The notes below the pieces were generated by a model. That model saw nothing but the letters and a program-made list of their open reading frames with translations, did not search any database and was not told the DNA's origin. Made by a program: the position numbers and the translations under genes. Positions 1 to 8,646 of a DNA stretch of 64,000 bases are shown here, piece by piece. The number at the start of each line of letters is the position of its first letter. Position 1 is the stretch's first letter. The stretch covers positions 682,322 to 746,321 of the forward strand of contig NZ_QGLF01000002.1 in assembly GCF_003173055.1 (NCBI RefSeq), written 5' to 3'. The DNA is from Zavarzinia compransoris. GTDB lineage: Bacteria > Pseudomonadota > Alphaproteobacteria > Zavarziniales > Zavarziniaceae.

Positions 1-657
1 GACGACGCCGAGGTCGTGGCTGATGAAGACCATGGCGAGGCCCATCTCTTCCTGCAGGTCCATCAGCAGGTTCAGGACCTGGGCCTGGACCGAGACGTCG
101 AGGGCGGAGACCGGCTCGTCGGCGACCAGGATGCGCGGGCGCAGCATCAGGGCCCGGGCGATGGCGACGCGCTGGCGCTGCCCGCCCGAGAACATGTGGG
201 GATAGCGTTCGGCATGTTCCGGCCGCAGCCCCACCTTGGTCAGCATGGCGGCGACCGCGGCGCGGCGGGCCGGGGCGTCCAGCGCCGTATTGATCACCAG
301 GGGCTCGGCCAGGGCGGCGCCGATGGTGCGGCGCGGGTTCAGGGAGCCATAGGGGTTCTGGAACACCATCTGGACCGCGCTGCGCAGGGCCTTCCGCTCG
401 GCCCCCGCGGGATCGGCGGCATCCCGGCCGTCGATCAGCAGGCGGCCGCCGCTCGGCCGTTCGATCAGGGTGAGCTGGCGGGCGAGCGTGGATTTGCCGC
501 TGCCCGATTCGCCGACGATCGCCAGGGTGCGCCCGGGCGACAGGGTGAAGGACACGCCGTTGACGGCATGGAGATCGCGCGGGCGGCGGAACATCCCGCG
601 CGGGACCGGATAGGTCTTGCGCAGGTCCAGGGCTTCGAGAACGGTGGCCTTGTGCAT
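1..657 (-). CDS. dppF: Dipeptide/oligopeptide ABC transporter ATP-binding protein, DppF type (partial)
   Basis: This is the N-terminal 219 codons of the second ATPase of a peptide importer; the C-terminal end lies beyond the left edge. It would hydrolyse ATP on the cytoplasmic face to drive peptide uptake through the DppB/DppC pore. Visible motifs are Walker A (GESGSGKST, about residues 49-57), the Q-loop (QMVFQNPYGSLNPRR), the ABC signature (FSGGQRQRVAIARAL), Walker B (ILVADEPVSALD) and the switch histidine (FISHDLGVV) at the window edge. The ATG overlaps the dppD stop as ATGA, so the two are translationally coupled. NPYGSLNPR is typical of DppF/OppF rather than DppD. The substrate is inferred from the family only. 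Confidence 0.93.
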   Translation of the reverse strand, partial: MHKATVLEALDLRKTYPVPRGMFRRPRDLHAVNGVSFTLSPGRTLAIVGESGSGKSTLARQLTLIERPSGGRLLIDGRDAADPAGAERKALRSAVQMVFQNPYGSLNPRRTIGAALAEPLVINTALDAPARRAAVAAMLTKVGLRPEHAERYPHMFSGGQRQRVAIARALMLRPRILVADEPVSALDVSVQAQVLNLLMDLQEEMGLAMVFISHDLGVV

Positions 658-1655
658 CACGGCACCCCCGCCGCGGGCTGGCCGCCGGGCCCGAGCGGGC
701 GGTGGCAGCGCACGCCGCCGGCAGGCGTCGGGTGCAGCAGCGGGTGCTCGGTCACGCAGCGGCCGTCGGCGAAGGTGCAGCGCGGTTGCAGCAGGCAGCC
801 CGCCGGCCGGTCCAGCGGGCCCGGCACCACGCCCGGGATCGCGGGCAGGCGGCCGCGCCGCCCGGTCGCCTGCCATTGCGCCAGCGCCCGGTCGGGCAGG
901 GCGTTCAGCAGGGCGGCGGTATAGGGATGGGCGGGTCGGGTGAAGAGATCGGCGGTCGGCGCCATTTCGACCACTTCGCCGGCATACATCACCACCACCC
1001 GGTCGGCGATTTCCGCCAGCACGCCGAGATCATGGGTGATGAAGACGAGGCCCATGCCCTTCTCGCGCTGCAAATCGACCAGAAGGCGCAGGATCTGGGC
1101 CTGGATGGTGACGTCGAGGGCGGTGGTCGGCTCGTCCGCGATCAGCAGCCGGGGGTCGAGGGCGACGCTCATCGCGATCATCACGCGCTGGTTCATGCCG
1201 CCCGACATCTGGTGCGGAAAGGACGACAGGCGCCGCCCGGCATCGGGGATGCCGACCATCGCCAGCAGTTCCGCCGCCCGCTCGCGGCGTTTGCGGCGCT
1301 CGCGGTAGCCGTGCACGGCCAGCACTTCCTCAATCTGGAAGCCGACCGTATAGGACGGGTTCAGGCTGGTCATCGGTTCCTGGAAGATCATGGCGATGTC
1401 GCGGCCGAGCAGGCGGCGGCGCTCGCGCCCGCTCATGGCCAGCAGGTCGCGCCCGTCGAAGCGCAGCAGCCCGGCGCTGACCTTGCCCGGCGCATCGATC
1501 AGCCCCATGACGGCGAGCGAGGTCACCGACTTGCCCGAGCCGGATTCGCCGACGATGCCGACGATCTCCCCCGCCTCGACCGCGAGATCGACGCCGGACA
1601 CGGCCTGGAAGGCGCCGAAGCGGACGGAAAGGTCGCGCACTTCGAGGAGGGCCAT
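657..1655 (-). CDS. dppD: Dipeptide/oligopeptide ABC transporter ATP-binding protein, DppD type
   Basis: A 332-residue ATPase, the first of two in this peptide importer. It starts [21 protein letters not shown]. Walker A is GESGSGKSV, the Q-loop is [14 protein letters not shown], the signature is [17 protein letters not shown] and Walker B is [13 protein letters not shown], followed by [14 protein letters not shown]. The C-terminal part has the oligopeptide-transporter extension with [20 protein letters not shown], seen in DppD/OppD proteins. The start at 1655 was chosen because it lies 2 nt past the dppC stop and begins at the conserved ABC N-terminus; longer forms run into the dppC frame. 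The operon order dppA-B-C-D-F supports the role. Confidence 0.94.
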   Translation of the reverse strand: MALLEVRDLSVRFGAFQAVSGVDLAVEAGEIVGIVGESGSGKSVTSLAVMGLIDAPGKVSAGLLRFDGRDLLAMSGRERRRLLGRDIAMIFQEPMTSLNPSYTVGFQIEEVLAVHGYRERRKRRERAAELLAMVGIPDAGRRLSSFPHQMSGGMNQRVMIAMSVALDPRLLIADEPTTALDVTIQAQILRLLVDLQREKGMGLVFITHDLGVLAEIADRVVVMYAGEVVEMAPTADLFTRPAHPYTAALLNALPDRALAQWQATGRRGRLPAIPGVVPGPLDRPAGCLLQPRCTFADGRCVTEHPLLHPTPAGGVRCHRPLGPGGQPAAGVP

Positions 1656-1657
1656 GA

Positions 1658-2551
1658 TCAGCGCTCCTTCAGCTTGGGATCGAGGGCGTCGCGCAGCCCG
1701 TCGCCCAGCAGGTTGAAGGCCAGCACGGTGAGGAGAATGGCCAGCCCCGGGAAGGTCACCACCCACCAATGCCCGGACTGCACGAATTTCTTGGCGTCGG
1801 CCAGCATGGTGCCCCATTCCGGCGTCGGCGGCAGGGCGCCGAGGCCGAGGAAGCCGAGCGCCGCCGCATCCAGGATGGCGGAGGAAAAGCCGAGCGTCGC
1901 CTGCACGATCAGGGGCGCCAGGCAGTTGGGCAGGACCACGATCACCATCATGCGCCAGAGGCCGGCGCCGGCGATGCGGCTGGCGGTGACGTAATCCTTG
2001 GCCAGTTCGGTGATCACCGTCGCCCGGGTCAGGCGCACGTAATGGGGCAGGACCACGATGGCGATGGCGATCATGGCATTGACCAGCGAGGGGCCGAGCA
2101 CGGCAACGATGGCGACCGCCAGCAGCAGGCTGGGCAGGGCCATCAGGATATCCATCAGGCGCATGATCACCTGGTCGACGGTGCCGCGCATGAACCCCGC
2201 GACCAGCCCGAGCAGCACGCCGAAGCCGAGCGAGACGGTGACGACGATGACGCCGATCAGCAGCGACAGCTGTGCCCCCCAGACGATGCGCGAGAAGATG
2301 TCGCGGCCGACATCGTCGGTGCCGAGCAGGAAGCGCCAGTCGCCGCCGCCGGCCCAGGGCGGCGGCACCAGGAAACTGTCGCGATACTGGATATCCGCGG
2401 CATGGGGCGCGACGACGGGCGCGAAAACGGCCGAGAAAGTCACCAGCAGGATGAACACCAGCCCGGCCAGGGCGCCGCGGTTGCGGCTGAAGTCGCGCCA
2501 GAAATCGGCCAGCGGCGCGGGCGGGCGGGCGGTGGCGGCGGCGCCGGTCAT
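1658..2551 (-). CDS. dppC: Dipeptide/oligopeptide ABC transporter permease, DppC type
   Basis: A 297-residue inner-membrane permease, one half of the peptide channel. It begins [11 protein letters not shown], has an N-terminal membrane segment ([21 protein letters not shown]), then the periplasmic loop with [15 protein letters not shown] and [19 protein letters not shown] that is characteristic of DppC/OppC. About five more hydrophobic segments follow. The EAA-type loop for ATPase contact is around [20 protein letters not shown]. Its ATG overlaps the dppB stop by 4 nt (ATGA). Family assignment is firm; exact peptide specificity cannot be read from the sequence. Confidence 0.94.
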   Translation of the reverse strand: MTGAAATARPPAPLADFWRDFSRNRGALAGLVFILLVTFSAVFAPVVAPHAADIQYRDSFLVPPPWAGGGDWRFLLGTDDVGRDIFSRIVWGAQLSLLIGVIVVTVSLGFGVLLGLVAGFMRGTVDQVIMRLMDILMALPSLLLAVAIVAVLGPSLVNAMIAIAIVVLPHYVRLTRATVITELAKDYVTASRIAGAGLWRMMVIVVLPNCLAPLIVQATLGFSSAILDAAALGFLGLGALPPTPEWGTMLADAKKFVQSGHWWVVTFPGLAILLTVLAFNLLGDGLRDALDPKLKER

Positions 2552-3558
2552 TTCTGATACCTGATGCGCGGGTTGATCAGGCCGTAGAGCAGGTCGACGG
2601 CCAGATTGACGGTGATGATGGTGACGGCGATCAGCAGGATGCCGCCCTGGACCGCGGGGAAATCGCGCCGGCCGATGGCATCGATCAGCCATTTGCCGAT
2701 GCCGGGCCAGGAAAAGATGGTCTCGGTCAGCACGGCGCCGGCCAGCAGGGTGCCGGTCTGGAGGCCGATGACGGTGACCACCGGGATCAGGGCATTGCGC
2801 AGCGCATGGACCCAGATCACCCGGGACGGCGACAGGCCCTTGGCCCGGGCCGTGCGGATATAGTCCTCGCCCAGCACTTCCAGCATGGCGGAGCGGGTCA
2901 TGCGCGCGATCACCGCCAGCGGAATCGTGCCCAGCACGACTGAGGGCAGGATCAGGTGATGCAGCGCCGACCAGAAGGCGCCGGGCTCTTCCGACAGCAG
3001 GGTATCGATCAGCATGAAGCCGGTGGTCGGCTCGATGTAATAGAGAACGTCCAGCCGGCCCGAGACCGGGGTCAGGCCCAGGATATTGGAGAACAGCACG
3101 ATCAGGAGCACCGCCCACCAGAAGATCGGCATGGAATAGCCGGTCAGCGCCGCGCCCATCACGCCGTGGTCGAAGATGCTGCCCCGGGTCAGCGCCGCCA
3201 GGATGCCCGCCGGCAGGCCGATGACGATGGCGATGGCCATGGCGACGATGGAGAGTTCGATCGTCGCCGGGAAGAGTTCGAGGAATTCGTCCAGCACCGG
3301 GCGCTGCGTAACATAGGATTTCCCCAGGTCCCCCTGCACCACCTGTCCGAGATAGGCCAGGAATTGCTCGTGCAGCGGCCGGTCCAGGCCCAGCGCCTTG
3401 CGCCGTTCGGCCAGTTGCTCGGTGGTGATGCCGCGCTCGCCGGAGCGGGCCTCGACCGCATCGCCGTGCAATTGGCGGACGAGGAAGAAGGCGAGAAGCA
3501 CCACGCCCAGAAGGGTGGGGATCAGGACGAGAAGGCGGGACGACAGAAAGCGCAGCAT
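2548..3558 (-). CDS. dppB: Dipeptide/oligopeptide ABC transporter permease, DppB type
   Basis: A 336-residue inner-membrane permease. It starts [20 protein letters not shown], the typical DppB N-terminal segment, then has a large periplasmic loop (residues about 35-95) and a core of five or so membrane helices. The EAA-like loop is [27 protein letters not shown], strongly conserved in DppB/Opp[20 protein letters not shown] is another family hallmark. It pairs with DppC. A strong GC stem-loop (3571-3601) separates it from dppA, and the start codon lacks a good Shine-Dalgarno match, which would lower permease yield relative to the binding protein. Confidence 0.94.
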   Translation of the reverse strand: MLRFLSSRLLVLIPTLLGVVLLAFFLVRQLHGDAVEARSGERGITTEQLAERRKALGLDRPLHEQFLAYLGQVVQGDLGKSYVTQRPVLDEFLELFPATIELSIVAMAIAIVIGLPAGILAALTRGSIFDHGVMGAALTGYSMPIFWWAVLLIVLFSNILGLTPVSGRLDVLYYIEPTTGFMLIDTLLSEEPGAFWSALHHLILPSVVLGTIPLAVIARMTRSAMLEVLGEDYIRTARAKGLSPSRVIWVHALRNALIPVVTVIGLQTGTLLAGAVLTETIFSWPGIGKWLIDAIGRRDFPAVQGGILLIAVTIITVNLAVDLLYGLINPRIRYQK

Positions 3559-3570
3559 GGGGGTTCGGGC

Positions 3571-3601
3571 CCGCCCCCACCCCCGGCCGGGGTGGGGGCG
3601 G
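3571..3601 (-). terminator. dppA-dppB intercistronic stem-loop
   Basis: A perfect 13-bp GC-rich stem (arms 3571-3583 and 3589-3601) with a 5-nt loop lies in the 49-nt gap between dppA and dppB. No T-run follows on the minus strand. Stem-loops here commonly stabilise the binding-protein message or attenuate readthrough; which applies is inference. Confidence 0.6.
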
Positions 3602-3607
3602 AAATCC

Positions 3608-5257
3608 TTACTTCATGTCCACTTCCTTGAACTCGTGGCTGCCCAGCGGGCTGATCTTGTAGTTCACCACCTTGTCGCTGACCGGTTCCGAGACGACCGA
3701 ATGGGCGATCACGAACCAGGGCGCATCCTCGTGGAACACGGCCTGCGCCTGCTCATAGAGCTTGGTGCGTTCCGCGATGTCGGAAACCGCCTGGGCCTTG
3801 CGGACCAGAGCGTCGAAATCCTTGTTGCACCATTTGGCCAGATTGCCGCCGCCGGGACGCGCGGCATCGCAGCCGAGCAGCGTATAGAGGAAATTGTCCG
3901 GGTCGCCGTTGTCGCCGGTCCAGCCCAGCTGGCACATCTGGTGCTCGCCGTTCTGGCAGCGCTTGCGGTATTCGCCCCATTCGTAGGTGACGATCTTGGC
4001 CTTGAAGCCGACCTGGGCCAGATCGGCCTGGATCAGTTCGGCGATCTTCTTCGCGTCCGGGTTATAGGGGCGCTGCACCGGCATCGCCCAGATGTCGGTC
4101 TCGATCTCGCCGGTGACGCCGGCCGCTGCCAGCAGTTCCTTGGCCTTGGCCGGATCATAGGGATAGTCGGCGATCGACTTGTTGTAGGACCAGATGGTGG
4201 GCGGGATCGGGTTCACCGCCGGCTGGCCGGCAGCACCATAGACCGCCTTGATGATCGCCGCCTTGTCGATCGCCATCGACAGGGCCTGGCGCACTTCCTT
4301 CCTGTCGAAGGGCGGCTTTTCCGTGTTGAAGGCGAGGTAGCCGACGTTGAGGCCCGGCTGCTGCATCAGCGTGACGCCCGGGGTCGCCTTCATCGTCTCC
4401 AGGTCCTGGGGGTTCGGATAGGGGGCGATATGGCATTCGCCCGCCTTCAGCTTGGCCCAGCGGGTCGAGGCGTCGGGGGTGATGGCGAAGATCAGGCTGT
4501 CCAGCTTCGGCTTGCCGGCCCAATAGGCGTCGTTCGCCTTGAAGCGGATGATCGCGTCCTTCTGGTACTGGACGAAGCTGAAGGCGCCGGTGCCGATCGG
4601 TTCCTGGTCCAGCTTCTCGGGCGTGCCGGCCTTCAGCAGGGCATCGGCATATTCGGCCGAGAGAATGGTGGCGAAGTCCATCGCCAGATTGGCGATGAAG
4701 GGCGCGTTCGGCTTGGTCAGCACGAAGCGGACGGTGTAGTCGTCGACCTTGTCGATCGACGCCAGCATGTCGGCCATGCCCATATCGCCGAAATAGTCGT
4801 AAGCGCCGCCCGAGACGCCGTGATAGGGGTGGTCCTTCTTCCACATGCGGTTGAACGAGAACAGCACGTCGTCCGCGTTGAAGTCGCGGGTCGGGGTGAA
4901 AGTCTTGCCGGTGTGGAACTTCACGCCCCGGCGCAGCTTGAATTCATAGGTCAGGCCATCGGCCGACACGGACCAGGATTCCGCCAGCCCCGGGCGGGTT
5001 TCGGTGGTGCCGGGCACGAAGTCGACCAGGCGGTCGTAGACCGGGCGCGCCGCGTCGAACGAGGTGCCGGTGGTGTTGAGCTGCGGGTTGAAATTCTCGG
5101 GGCTGCCCTCCGAGCAATAGACCAGCGTCTTGGCCGCCTGGGCCTGGCCGCCGAAGCCGATGGCGAGCGCCGCCGCCGCGACCGTCATCGCGGCAAGGCT
5201 CCTGATCCCCGATCGTTTTCCGTCCGATCGAACCTGCATGACTGCCTCCGTTGCCAT
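3608..5257 (-). CDS. dppA: Dipeptide ABC transporter periplasmic substrate-binding protein, DppA type
   Basis: A 549-residue periplasmic binding protein (SBP_bac_5 family) that delivers peptides to DppBC. It has a signal peptide with hydrophobic core AAMTVAAAALAIGFGG and likely cleavage after AQA (mature start AKTLVYCSEGSPENFNPQ). The YCSEGSPENFNPQ motif and the C-terminal GWTGDNGDPDNFLYTLLGC are DppA hallmarks, as are the two cysteine pairs. There are two possible starts, 5257 and 5239: each ATG has its own GGAGG 5 nt upstream because an 18-bp block is duplicated. Both give a usable signal peptide; the longer is listed. It is first in the operon. Confidence 0.95.
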   Translation of the reverse strand: MATEAVMQVRSDGKRSGIRSLAAMTVAAAALAIGFGGQAQAAKTLVYCSEGSPENFNPQLNTTGTSFDAARPVYDRLVDFVPGTTETRPGLAESWSVSADGLTYEFKLRRGVKFHTGKTFTPTRDFNADDVLFSFNRMWKKDHPYHGVSGGAYDYFGDMGMADMLASIDKVDDYTVRFVLTKPNAPFIANLAMDFATILSAEYADALLKAGTPEKLDQEPIGTGAFSFVQYQKDAIIRFKANDAYWAGKPKLDSLIFAITPDASTRWAKLKAGECHIAPYPNPQDLETMKATPGVTLMQQPGLNVGYLAFNTEKPPFDRKEVRQALSMAIDKAAIIKAVYGAAGQPAVNPIPPTIWSYNKSIADYPYDPAKAKELLAAAGVTGEIETDIWAMPVQRPYNPDAKKIAELIQADLAQVGFKAKIVTYEWGEYRKRCQNGEHQMCQLGWTGDNGDPDNFLYTLLGCDAARPGGGNLAKWCNKDFDALVRKAQAVSDIAERTKLYEQAQAVFHEDAPWFVIAHSVVSEPVSDKVVNYKISPLGSHEFKEVDMK

Positions 5258-5272
5258 GACTGCCTCCGTTGC
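5237..5272 (-). repeat. 18-bp tandem duplication carrying RBS and start codon of dppA
   Basis: Two identical 18-bp units (5237-5254 and 5255-5272) each contain GGAGG, a 5-nt spacer and ATG in the minus direction. The units are in frame, so the gene has two equivalent initiation sites six codons apart. Confidence 0.95.
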
Positions 5273-5523
5273 CTCGCGGGCGCCGCGTCTCGGCGCGGGG
5301 CCGCTTCAGGGCGGGGAACCTCGCGCATTCCCTCGGAGGTTCCGCTTGCGTGACAAGACTAGATCGCTTTTTCCGGGAATGGCGAGCCGAATTCACTGTA
5401 GCAAATCCGTAATTCCGTTTTGCGCCGCGGCATGGCGCATTCCCGCAATCCGGGGGGTTCGCCCCCTCTGGTCAAGCGGGTGGCGAATGGGCATGATGGC
5501 GCCGCTTTCCTTCCGGTCCCGCG

Positions 5524-7209
5524 GTGCCGCTTCTGATGCCTTTGCTCGATCAAGTTTCCGCCCGTCTTGCGTCGATGGTCGGCTTCGTTCTGTCCCTCGC
5601 CGGCGGGCCGGCATCCATCTTGTCCCTGGCCGGCGGGCCGGCGTTCCTGCTGTTCCTGGCCGGCGGGCCGGCATGCCTGCTGTTCCTGGCCGGCGGCCCG
5701 GCCCAGGCCGCGGTCACGGCGCAGCAGGTGATCGACGCCGCCCTGCTCAGCGCGACCCAGATCGCCGATGCCAACGAGCGGGGCCTCGTCGTCTCGACCA
5801 TCGCCGAGGAGCGGGCGAAGGCGGGGGATTGGGCCGCGGTCGACCGAATCGTCGCCGGCATCGAAGATGTGCCGGTGCGCGACGACGCCCTGGCCCAGGC
5901 GGCCCTGATCGCCGCCGGCCGCGGCGACGTCGAACGGGCCGGTGCCCTGGTCGCCCGCCTGTCGGACGAGGACGGCAAGGGCGATGCAGCGGCCAGCGTC
6001 GCCACCGCCCTGGTGCGCCAGGGCTCGGTCTCGACCGGGATCGCGGTCGCCCGCGCCATCGCCGATGCCGAACAGCGCTTCCGTGCCCTGGTCGACGTGG
6101 CCCGGGCCATGGCGGTGCGGCGCGACCCCGCGGCCGGCCGCGTGCTCGACGATGCGCTTCAGGTCCTGGCCCTGGTCACCGACCAGGCCCTGCTCGGCCG
6201 CCTGCGTCAGGTCGCGGCCCAGGCGGCGACCGCCATGGGCGATGCCGCCCGGGCGCTCGCCATCGCCGACAGTATCGACGATGCGGCCCGGCGCCTCCAG
6301 GTGCTGCGCGGGGCAGCGCTCGGCTTCGCCCGCAGCGGCCAGACGGTCGGGGCCACCGCCGCCGCCGACCGCGCCCTCGAACATCTGGCGGAAGCGCCGG
6401 ATGCACGGGAACAGGCGTTCATCCTGCTCGATGTCGGCATTGCTCTCGGCCTCGTCGGCGATGCCGACCGGGCGCGCCAGGCCTTTGCCGGCGCGGTCGA
6501 GGCGGTGCGCGGCCTCACCCCCGAGACCGTGGGCGAGATCGAGGGACTGGTGCCCGGCGCGGCCATCGCCGCCGGCCTGAACGGTTTCGGCATCGAGGCG
6601 GCGCGCGGCCTGCCCGATATCGTGGTGCGCGACCTTGCGCTGCGCGGGGCCGTGATCGCCCTGGTCGAGGCGAAGAAACTGGCGGAAGCCCAATCGATCG
6701 CCGGCGAGATCCAGGACGGCCAGATCCGCGACGCCGCCTTGCAGGCCCTGGCCGCCGGCGCCGCCGAGGCGCGGGATATCCCGCTGGCCAATGCCGCCGT
6801 CGAGGCGATCGCCGGCCAGCAGGCGCGCCAGTCGGCGACCGGCGCGGTGGCCGAGACGCTGGCCCGCATCGGCGATGTCCCGGCCGCCTTCGATGCCCTG
6901 AAGCGCATGGCCGAATCGCCGGAGCGCGAGGACGTCGCCCTCGAACTGGCCAGCATTTTCGCCGAGAGGGGCAATGTCGAGGCGGTGAAACAGGCGGTCG
7001 CCGATGTCCAGAGCACGGAAAACCGCGAAATCGGTGCCGCCAACGTCGCCCTGGCCGAGCTTGCCGCCGGCAATCTCCCCGGCGCCCTCGAGGCTGCCCG
7101 CGGCCTGACCGAACCGACCCTGCGCGCCCTGGTCTTCGCGCGCATCGCGACGGCCACGGGCGATATCGTGCTGGACGCGCCCGCCCTGCTGCCCTCGCCG
7201 GCGGAATAG
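5524..7209 (+). CDS. Secreted alpha-helical repeat protein of unknown function
   Basis: A 561-residue protein that I do not recognise as a named family. The N-terminus is an export signal whose hydrophobic core (residues 23-62) is four tandem ten-residue units of the form LxLAGGPAxx, ending in AQA before AVTAQQ, a plausible signal peptidase site. The rest is alanine-rich helical repeats of about 33-36 residues (for example LAQAALIAAGRGDVERAGALV and ALAIADSIDDAARRLQVLRG), resembling a TPR- or HEAT-like solenoid in the periplasm. ATG 5524 lacks an obvious Shine-Dalgarno; ATG 5575 is an alternative giving a shorter n-region. It converges with the lipoprotein gene at 7212. Solenoids usually bind proteins, but no partner is evident. 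Confidence 0.75.
   Translation: MPLLMPLLDQVSARLASMVGFVLSLAGGPASILSLAGGPAFLLFLAGGPACLLFLAGGPAQAAVTAQQVIDAALLSATQIADANERGLVVSTIAEERAKAGDWAAVDRIVAGIEDVPVRDDALAQAALIAAGRGDVERAGALVARLSDEDGKGDAAASVATALVRQGSVSTGIAVARAIADAEQRFRALVDVARAMAVRRDPAAGRVLDDALQVLALVTDQALLGRLRQVAAQAATAMGDAARALAIADSIDDAARRLQVLRGAALGFARSGQTVGATAAADRALEHLAEAPDAREQAFILLDVGIALGLVGDADRARQAFAGAVEAVRGLTPETVGEIEGLVPGAAIAAGLNGFGIEAARGLPDIVVRDLALRGAVIALVEAKKLAEAQSIAGEIQDGQIRDAALQALAAGAAEARDIPLANAAVEAIAGQQARQSATGAVAETLARIGDVPAAFDALKRMAESPEREDVALELASIFAERGNVEAVKQAVADVQSTENREIGAANVALAELAAGNLPGALEAARGLTEPTLRALVFARIATATGDIVLDAPALLPSPAE
5590..5703 (+). repeat. 30-bp in-frame minisatellite inside a signal peptide
   Basis: Four 30-bp tandem units start at 5590, 5620, 5650 and 5680 (the last matches over 24 bp). 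Each encodes LxLAGGPA plus two variable residues. The core cctggccggcgggccggc is almost invariant. The array forms the hydrophobic core of the secreted solenoid protein. Confidence 0.95.
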
Positions 7210-7211
7210 GC

Positions 7212-7691
7212 TCAGAAGCCGCCGGCCGGGACCGCCGGCGCTTCCCCTGCGCGCGGGGGCGCGTAGAGGTCGAAGGCGGCGGGCGGGGTGACCTGCGGCG
7301 GTGCGGGGGGCACGAAGCTCCGGGCGCAGAACAGGATGTTGCCGCCGGCGACGATGCCCGCGACCTTGCCCGTGGTGTCGATGAAGGCGGTGACGTCGCA
7401 GTCCTGGGGGATGGGCTTGCCCTCCACCATGGCTTCGCCGTCGCGCGACCAGACGGCGATGGTGCCGCCGTCGCTGGCCGGTCGCTCGGTCGTCGGCGGG
7501 CCGTAGTCGCGGACGAGGTCGGCCTTCGGCTTGGTGTAATAGCGCTCCATATGATCGCCGAAGGCGGCGCGGGCCGTGGCGGTCGGGTCCGGCGCCGGGG
7601 CTTGCGGCGCCGGCCGGACCGGCTTGGCGCAGCCGGCGGCGCCGAGGCCGAGGGCGGCCAGGGCGAAAAGGGCGGGAATCTTCAGGGACAT
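7212..7691 (-). CDS. Small outer-membrane-type lipoprotein of unknown function
   Basis: A 159-residue putative lipoprotein. The signal MSLKIPALFALAALGLGAAGC carries a lipobox (GAAGC; lipidated Cys at about residue 21). A proline/alanine linker follows, then a compact domain with RDYGPPTTERPASDGGTIAVWSRDG and a second part with FIDTTGKVAGIVAGGNILFCARSFVPP. The fold with a residue-by-residue threshold sentence (YGPP, W, D, G) recalls small BamE/SmpA-like lipoproteins, but this is only resemblance. It lies 162 nt downstream of the extensin-like gene, separated by two large palindromes. Function unknown. Confidence 0.75.
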   Translation of the reverse strand: MSLKIPALFALAALGLGAAGCAKPVRPAPQAPAPDPTATARAAFGDHMERYYTKPKADLVRDYGPPTTERPASDGGTIAVWSRDGEAMVEGKPIPQDCDVTAFIDTTGKVAGIVAGGNILFCARSFVPPAPPQVTPPAAFDLYAPPRAGEAPAVPAGGF

Positions 7692-7721
7692 GCGCGGCAA
7701 TCGGGGACCTCGCCCGACTTC

Positions 7722-7773
7722 TAGAGCGGTTTCCGGCAAAGTGGCAACCGGTTTGCCGAGAGAAACCGCTCTA
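7722..7773. repeat. 52-nt nested palindrome (REP-like, AGAGCGGTTTC type)
   Basis: Outer 12-nt arms TAGAGCGGTTTC (7722-7733) and GAAACCGCTCTA (7762-7773) are perfect complements, and inner arms CGGCAAA/TTTGCCG nest within. The layout is that of a mobile REP-like intergenic element. It could fold as a hairpin on either strand. Confidence 0.8.
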
Positions 7774-7786
7774 TTTAAGGACATTT

Positions 7787-7823
7787 GACCGAATTGCCGA
7801 TTCAATGAATCGGCAATTCGGTC
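7787..7823. repeat. 37-nt perfect palindrome with one-base centre
   Basis: Two 18-nt arms beginning GACCGAATTGCCGATTCA (7787-7804) are perfectly complementary around A7805. It lies just past the stop of the extensin-like gene. No T-run follows on the minus strand, so it is either an atypical terminator or a protein-binding or repeat element. Confidence 0.85.
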
Positions 7824-7852
7824 TGGCGCGCTTTCCGGCAAAGGGGAAAGGC

Positions 7853-8497
7853 TTACTCGCAGGCGCTGAACGGCCCCATGTCGAGATGCAGGTGGTCGGC
7901 GTGGGCGGCATTGTAGTCGGGGCCGAGAACGACGGCGAAGAAACGGCAGGCGCCGTCGCGCACCCGGGCCAGGAAGCGCCCCTCCGGGGTCTTGCGGCCC
8001 CAGTCGTCCTTCACGCCGATGCGCTGGCCGCCGGCGGTGACGAAGCCGGCGAGGTCGATCGCATTGGCGGTCGCATGTTCGCTGCGCCGGCCGCCCGGGT
8101 CGTGGCCGATGTTGCGGCAATTGTAGGTGCCGAGATCCTCGATCCGGGTGATCCGGCTGGTCAGCTCGCGGTCGGCGGCGGGGATCAGGGCGTGGCGCTC
8201 GAACAGGACGAAGGCGGCGGCCAGGGCGCAGGTCATCGCCACCGGCTGGCGGAAGCGCGCCTTCTCGCCGCCGTAGCGGACGGCATCGACCAGGCCGCAG
8301 CCCCCGGCCAGGGGCCGGTTCGGCACGGGTGCGGCCTCGATCCCGGCGGCCTTGAGGGTGGCGCGGCAGGCGGCGGGATCGTCGCGCAGGGCCCGCAACT
8401 GCCAGCCGGTGAAGAGCCCCGGCGCGGCGTCGAGGTCGAGCCGGGCGAGGGGATCGTCGCCCGGCGGCAGCCAGCCCTGGCGGTGGGCCAGCCACAA
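7853..8497 (-). CDS. Extensin-like C-terminal domain protein (peptidase M15-like fold)
   Basis: An extensin-like C-terminal domain protein of at least 214 residues, probably a cell-wall-associated enzyme or binder. The family's metal-peptidase-like residues are visible: HATANAIDLAGF (about residues 141-152) and HADHLHLDMG near the C-terminus, with the paired cysteines of CGLVDAV, YNCRNIG and DGACRF. The listed start is TTG 8497, but the reading frame stays open upstream and encodes a hydrophobic stretch (LLKFALIAGFLGLAAGGLWLA), so the native protein is probably longer and membrane-anchored. No ATG, GTG or TTG was found in that extension; a GTG at 8612 is in another frame. Confidence 0.8.
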   Translation of the reverse strand: MWLAHRQGWLPPGDDPLARLDLDAAPGLFTGWQLRALRDDPAACRATLKAAGIEAAPVPNRPLAGGCGLVDAVRYGGEKARFRQPVAMTCALAAAFVLFERHALIPAADRELTSRITRIEDLGTYNCRNIGHDPGGRRSEHATANAIDLAGFVTAGGQRIGVKDDWGRKTPEGRFLARVRDGACRFFAVVLGPDYNAAHADHLHLDMGPFSACE

Positions 8498-8646
8498 GCC
8501 GCCCGCCGCCAGCCCCAGAAAGCCGGCGATCAGGGCGAATTTCAGCAGGGCGCGGCGCCCGCGGCCTGCCGTTTTCCTTGACGGCGCCAGTCGTCCCTCC
8601 CGTAATCGCCACTGTTCCGGCCCAAGCGACGAGGAAAGCCCGACCG

